Source: Perca fluviatilis (lineage: Eukaryota > Chordata > Actinopteri > Perciformes > Percidae). From it: a DNA stretch of 64,000 nt. Positions 1-64,000 of this stretch are shown here, one piece after another (the first letter of the stretch is position 1; each line of letters begins with the position of its first letter). The stretch covers positions 21,880,169 to 21,944,168 of the forward strand of contig NC_053126.1 of NCBI RefSeq assembly GCF_010015445.1. The letters run 5' to 3'. A program made the position numbers and the translations under genes. The notes under the pieces are model-generated. The model searched no databases, was not told the DNA's origin, and saw nothing but the letters and a program-made list of their open reading frames with translations.

Positions 1-565
1 TTTCACCTGGTTTCTGTTTTAGCTACAGAGTGAGACCTCTTTTCATCTTCTTCTTCTGTACTATCTTTGATTGTACTCGCACATGCTCAGTAGTTCAGAT
101 GTAGAGCATGTCAGCTAGCTAACTCTAGAGACAGTAAAAGAAAGCCTGTTTCTCCAACTTTGGTCAGTTACAAGGCAGGATTAGCTGGGAGACTTCTAAA
201 TGAGGGCGCACATGTAAGTAGTTCTTTTGTAGATTATGGTGAACTTGTGTGTGTTGTAGCAGTGCTTTGCTATTGAGAACGACGTAGCATGCTAGCGTTA
301 GCATTAGCGTTAGCATGCTAATGCTAACTGTTAGCATGCTAACAAGCTAACGGTTGTGGTTAGCCAGCTCATTTCGGACTGTGACGTCACGCCGATTTTG
401 AACAGCTCACTAGGAGACTGAAGGCAGGACACATTCAGAAACTGTATCTCACTCAAAACAGCATGGATGGATTTTTTTCAAAGTTTGTATGTGTGTGGAA
501 GCACCAGAGACACAAAAGAACACCCCAAATCCCAGAAAAAGTGATTTTTTCATAATATGGGCACT
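1..565 (-). mobile_element. truncated MITE-like DNA transposon (right part)
   Basis: Closely matches the copy at 27050-28200 in blocks such as gtttctgttttagctacagagtgag, aaggcaggattagc.gggagactt, gtagttcttttgtagattatgg and cagaaaaagtgattttttt. It ends with cataatatgggcactttaaa, the reverse complement of the start of the second copy (ttaaagtgcccatattatg), so these are terminal inverted repeats. The left end lies outside the window. The strand is nominal. Confidence 0.7.
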
Positions 566-3591
<3,026 letters not shown>

Positions 3592-3642
3592 TGTCTCTCT
3601 GGGAATGATGGTGTTGCCACTTGTGCCGCCCTCTCTGTCGCC

Positions 3643-59755
<56,113 letters not shown>

Positions 59756-60768
59756 GGTTGCAAACATATAATCATAAAGACAGAGAGAGTGAGAAAGAAG
59801 GAGGGGTTGGAGTCAATGAGGGAGGAAAACACAACTGCTGCTATCCATGGAGGATTCACACAACAAATGAGGGGGGAACAGATTTCACACAGAGAGGACA
59901 GAAAGAGGGAGTCAAGTCCCAAAGGGAGATGGAAAGATGGGATGGAAGAAGGGCTGACGATCCATAAAGACACCGGCTGGCGCTCCCCAGTTGTGGCAGG
60001 CTGATTTACACAAGTACACTCCCCACATGCATGCACGGTCACACCAATCAACAAACAAGTAACACAAAAACTTTCATCCAGAAATCATACAAAATCATAC
60101 GAAGACAGATATTATGAGTGATAAAACCGAAGAAAATACTTCTGAGAGAGGATTAAATCTATAGCCAGTTTGATTAAAAAAGAAGAAGAGCGGGTTGTGT
60201 TGTTGGCGAGCTAGAGAAAAAGATAAAGGTGTCCTTCATCGTGCAGTCTTCTTACCCCCTCAGCCGGCTGTTCAGGTTTACGAGTGGCACCCGCCAAGAG
60301 TGCAATCAATGACAACCCCTCCCCGTGTGACTGGATGTTAGTTTTAAATTGTGTCTGAATATCATTGAGGATGAATATTTGAGGGTGAATGGGGGTAAAT
60401 GTGTGCAAATGTGAGGCTTTGTCTGTCTGCATGGTGAACGTAGGACGACGCAGGGCAGTATATCAGGACAGCTTCCACGTCTTTTAGAGGTGACGAGGGC
60501 TCAGACCGATAACTTGGTTCAAACCAAGGAGGCTGTCTGTGTGTTCAGCTTTGATTAGTTACGTCTTGTTTTTACCTCACCACTGATAGGGCTCTGTCCT
60601 CACCGCAGGTCCTGTGATCAGGATCGTATGTGTTTCTCTATAGCTCTTTATCATCTTAAGTCTTATAATGACATATATACAGACTGGTCACTGTATCACA
60701 AATTTGTAGCAAAAACAAGTGCCCAGACCAACAAAATAAAAATAAAAAAATAACGAAGAATCACACCG

Positions 60769-60870
<102 letters not shown>

Positions 60871-63210
60871 CAGTTACTACTATACATGCCTGCATGCATA
60901 CACCAACATGTAGACACACACACTTGCAAGTGATTGTGTTAAGAGTTTATGGGACACCTTATATATAGACACACTATATGTTTGGATCCAAGATATACAA
61001 AAGGAGACAGACTGCTTTCAACTGTTAGACTGGATATGTGACAATGTGAGGAGAAATACCCCAGAGGATTTGATTTACCGAGAAAGACTTCCTCAGCGTT
61101 GAGGCAACTGTTGTTCAACCATTCAGACCTTCCGTCCGAGGGAGACTGGAAAGGAGAGGGGAGGGGAAGAGGAAAAACTGCCATTTTCTTGCTCTTTCCC
61201 ACCCAATCGCCCCTGCTCCTTCCAGGAGTGGCCTTTCTCTCTCGACAAAATCCAAGAGGAAACAAGCAGCCACCCAGCCGAGGGGATCTGAGAGACATAG
61301 CTTATATCGAGTTTTAATACTATGATTGTTCTTACAATTTTTAAACTTCAAATGGGAATACTGGAATACTGATATTGATATGAAGAGATTTATTGTTACT
61401 ATTTATCATTACTTCATCGTCCTTACTGTTATTATAGCTTCAGAGAGTTCCTGATATGGTGCTCTTGTGCAGTCAGTGTATTTTCTGACTGCGATGAAGA
61501 TGGTGTTGGTGATATATATAAATATATATATGTATGTATATATAGGTATTTTTGAATAGAAAGATGCATATTATTTCTTGCACGGTACCCTTAACATTGC
61601 TTCTATGTGACAAGAAGCATTGCAACTTAATGTGAAGCACATTTTTAGAAACACTTCTCCTTTCTGTTTTTCTTTCAACAGACTGTGAAGCTTTAATCAA
61701 AATCATGTTGACCTTTATGGCCTCAAAATATTATTTCCTCACTCTTTTTAAAAGTTAGTTGCCACTTAATATGCAGACACTAAAAGTGTAGCAACTGTTA
61801 CTCTGGGGATGCCCACGATACACATAAATGAAAATGATGTATCACTTTATTTAAGCTGTCCTCTTTTCTTTTTTTTCCTCTCAATTCTGGCTAACAGACA
61901 GCCCCTTTTGATTGATTACATACACACATTTCATTCTTTTTCTGCATCTTGATGTGCTATATTGCACTGCAGTCTTTTTACTTTCCTATCAGCTTCCACT
62001 GCACATTTACATCTCATTATAACCACAGTCCTGCTTTTCTCACTGCTGCTGAGATCAAATATAAGGGCTCTCTCATGACCTCTCTACCTTGAACAACGCT
62101 TCACCTCTCCTGCCGCTTTTGAGTCCTCAAACACATATCAAACGTACGCTATACATCAGGCGTAGTCTGGGGGAGTTTGCTCTTCTCTCGGGTCCTGCTG
62201 TCTTTGTCTGTTTTTTGCAAAAAGTTTTCATAGATCATTTCGCTCAAAGTGCTCATACATACAGGCATGTGACTGAACAAAGGTCATTAAGGTGGATTTG
62301 TCTGTAATTGTTTTGTGCTGGTGGTCAATGAGAGATTATATTTGAATGGAAGGGAAATAGCAATAAGGACGATGAAAACAATGGTCATCTAATTATGGTT
62401 TAGGTTGTAAAAAAAAGTTCTAAAGAATCTCTGTCTTCCAAATAATGTTTAACATGAAAAGGTACAATGTATTTATTTAACTGTTCTGCTTTCTTTACAG
62501 TTCGACCCGTTCTCTACATCTGCCCCCTTCTACTGTTATTGACCTGACAGTATTAAGAGCTCCAGTCTGTTTTCGCTCATCATTTGCATCTCCTTGTTTG
62601 TACAAAGCACCTTCTGCCATCGCTGACATGTGCCAGTATGCTCACAGCTCATTGTTTATTACCAGCATATTATGCAATGACCCTATTTCCATTAGCAACT
62701 TTTATTTTTTTTTTTACATTTCCCTTTAAAGGTTTTGAAGTCATTTTCAGCCAAAAAGGGCATGTTTCTGAAAGGGTGAACAAGCAGAATGTGGCTTCCT
62801 GTCCAAACTCATTTCTACTTGTTTCTATCAGGTCTCAAAAGTGTTTGCTAGTGTAAATAGGGCCAATTAATTCTTTGGATAAGACATTCTAAAAACATAT
62901 CTTACTGATACAATGATGTTCTCGTTAAGTGGCTGGTGAGAATTGTTTTCAATCCTTTCTTTGCATTTGATAGTTATAATTTATAGAGGCTCATGGTTGC
63001 TGTCAGGAGATAAAGTAAGATCTGAGGGAACTGGTGTGACTCTATAGAAAGCATTTCTTTTCCTTTAAGAGATCTTTAAAAAAAAAAAAAGAGAATATGA
63101 GCTGATGAAAGTTAACTTACAGAATATATATGTATATGTAATACGCATATACATTCATATAAACATATGAATTTCAAATGTTTTAAGAAATCATAAATTG
63201 TTAGAATTAT

Positions 63211-63229
63211 AATAAAGATACAGAAATAA
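63211..63229 (+). terminator. tandem poly(A) signals (AATAAA at 63211 and 63224)
   Basis: Two canonical AATAAA hexamers seven bases apart, followed by a T/GT-rich stretch (gttgtaatttatgttttg), a normal cleavage and polyadenylation arrangement. They are the best candidates for the main 3' end. An alternative lies in the A-rich stretch at about 60728-60745. Confidence 0.45.
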
Positions 63230-63245
63230 AGTTGTAATTTATGTT

Positions 63246-64000
63246 TTGCGACTTCTTGAATCTATTTACCGTGGAGCAAGACAATGCTCCAAATGAATTT
63301 GGGAATGGTGTATTGTTTATGTAACCCTACATGAGATGAAATGGATTATAGGTCATTTCAAATCTATTCATACAATAAACTACATCATACAACACTGCGC
63401 ATAGAGCTTGCCCAGTGCTGCAGTACATTGTATACGATGTACCAATAATATAATTACTAGGTGATGATTTAATATTTAGGAGGGACCTAGACATTACACC
63501 CTCCTGTAAATTACAGGGTACAGACAGTGAACCAACAGCCTTTTTTTCCTGTCCTTTCACAAAAGCAATGTAATCATGTAGTGAAAATGATTGATTTGAA
63601 TTATCCACACCTAAAAAGGGGAATGCTTTGCTTTTCAGTCTTAACACAAGACAGTTTTCCCTTCAGCAAGTGTAAAAAAATACTATAGTATTAAGTTGAC
63701 ATATGGAGTAAGTATCCTTTTTAAATACAGTTTAATTGCAATATTACCCTGTTTTCACATTAGATGTATCCTGTAAATACCACTATTTTATCAATACCCT
63801 GCATATACCAACTAATTACAATTGAAACATCACTTGTTTAACAGTTTTAAAAATGTACACTATCAAAATCAGTATCATGTTCTCAGTGCTGTAAATCAAG
63901 CATTTAAATGTTGCAGTTGAATAACTTGAGTGACAGAAGGGTCTCAAGTCATTACATCATTTCAAATATACTGTCCCTATACTCTGGTATAGTAGTTGCA
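63246..64000. other. 3' flanking sequence
   Basis: AT-rich with no recognisable gene, repeat or exon. Open frames on either strand are short and uninformative. Confidence 0.6.

Noticed and set aside
62480..62560. Alternative terminal exon after ttctttacag at about 62501
   Set aside because: The acceptor is good and the phase would allow reading, but the translation has no SHANK-like or tail-like character, and it is farther from SAM than the 59668 exon.

Overview
This window is vertebrate nuclear DNA, almost certainly from a teleost fish. It has long introns with consensus GT-AG splice sites, very dense (CA)n, (GT)n, (CT)n, (GA)n and tetranucleotide microsatellites, and fish-type MITE, SINE and retroelement remnants. 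There is no prokaryotic organisation, no CRISPR array and no RNA gene that I can support.

Nearly everything belongs to one plus-strand gene, the fish orthologue of SHANK1 (SH3 and multiple ankyrin repeat domains 1), a master scaffold of the excitatory postsynaptic density. I assembled it exon by exon from protein similarity, splice signals and phase. The model has 26 coding exons between 3643 and 59755 and stays in frame throughout (7395 nt, 2464 residues plus stop; human SHANK1 is about 2160 residues). In order it encodes a fish-specific acidic and polyQ N-terminus, the SPN domain (exons 1-3), ankyrin repeats (exons 4-9), a linker (exons 10-11), SH3 (exons 12-13), PDZ (exons 15-17), a linker with a 27-nt microexon, a giant proline/serine-rich exon of 3508 nt (47799-51306), a candidate 12-nt microexon, a SAM-domain exon (51887-52783) and a candidate short terminal exon (59668-59755). 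An untranslated region with poly(A) signals probably runs to about 63.2 kb. The first coding exon has an acceptor 51 nt before its ATG, so at least one 5'UTR exon and the main promoter lie upstream, unidentified or outside the window.

Layout: 1-3591 upstream or 5' intron sequence with a MITE fragment at the left edge; 3592-4182 first coding exon; 4183-16132 a 12-kb intron of microsatellites and transposon remnants, including a minus-strand retroelement pol remnant at 11.8-13.0 kb; 16133-31675 SPN, ANK and SH3 exons; 31676-41459 a 9.8-kb intron holding a likely internal promoter and alternative first exon (36964-37070) for a PDZ-to-SAM isoform; 41460-52783 PDZ, linker, proline-rich and SAM exons; 52784-59667 an intron filled with a minisatellite built on a 'gacatactatactatgac' unit with captured SINE tails, two of them arranged as palindromes; 59668 to the end, terminal exon, 3'UTR and flank.

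I see no wholly new system. The most interesting points are isoform architecture (internal first exon, two microexons, a truncating exon candidate, an alternative C-terminus) and the repeat biology of the last intron. Exon calls inside conserved domains are strong. The two ends, the 12-nt microexon and the alternative exons are inferences that need RNA evidence.
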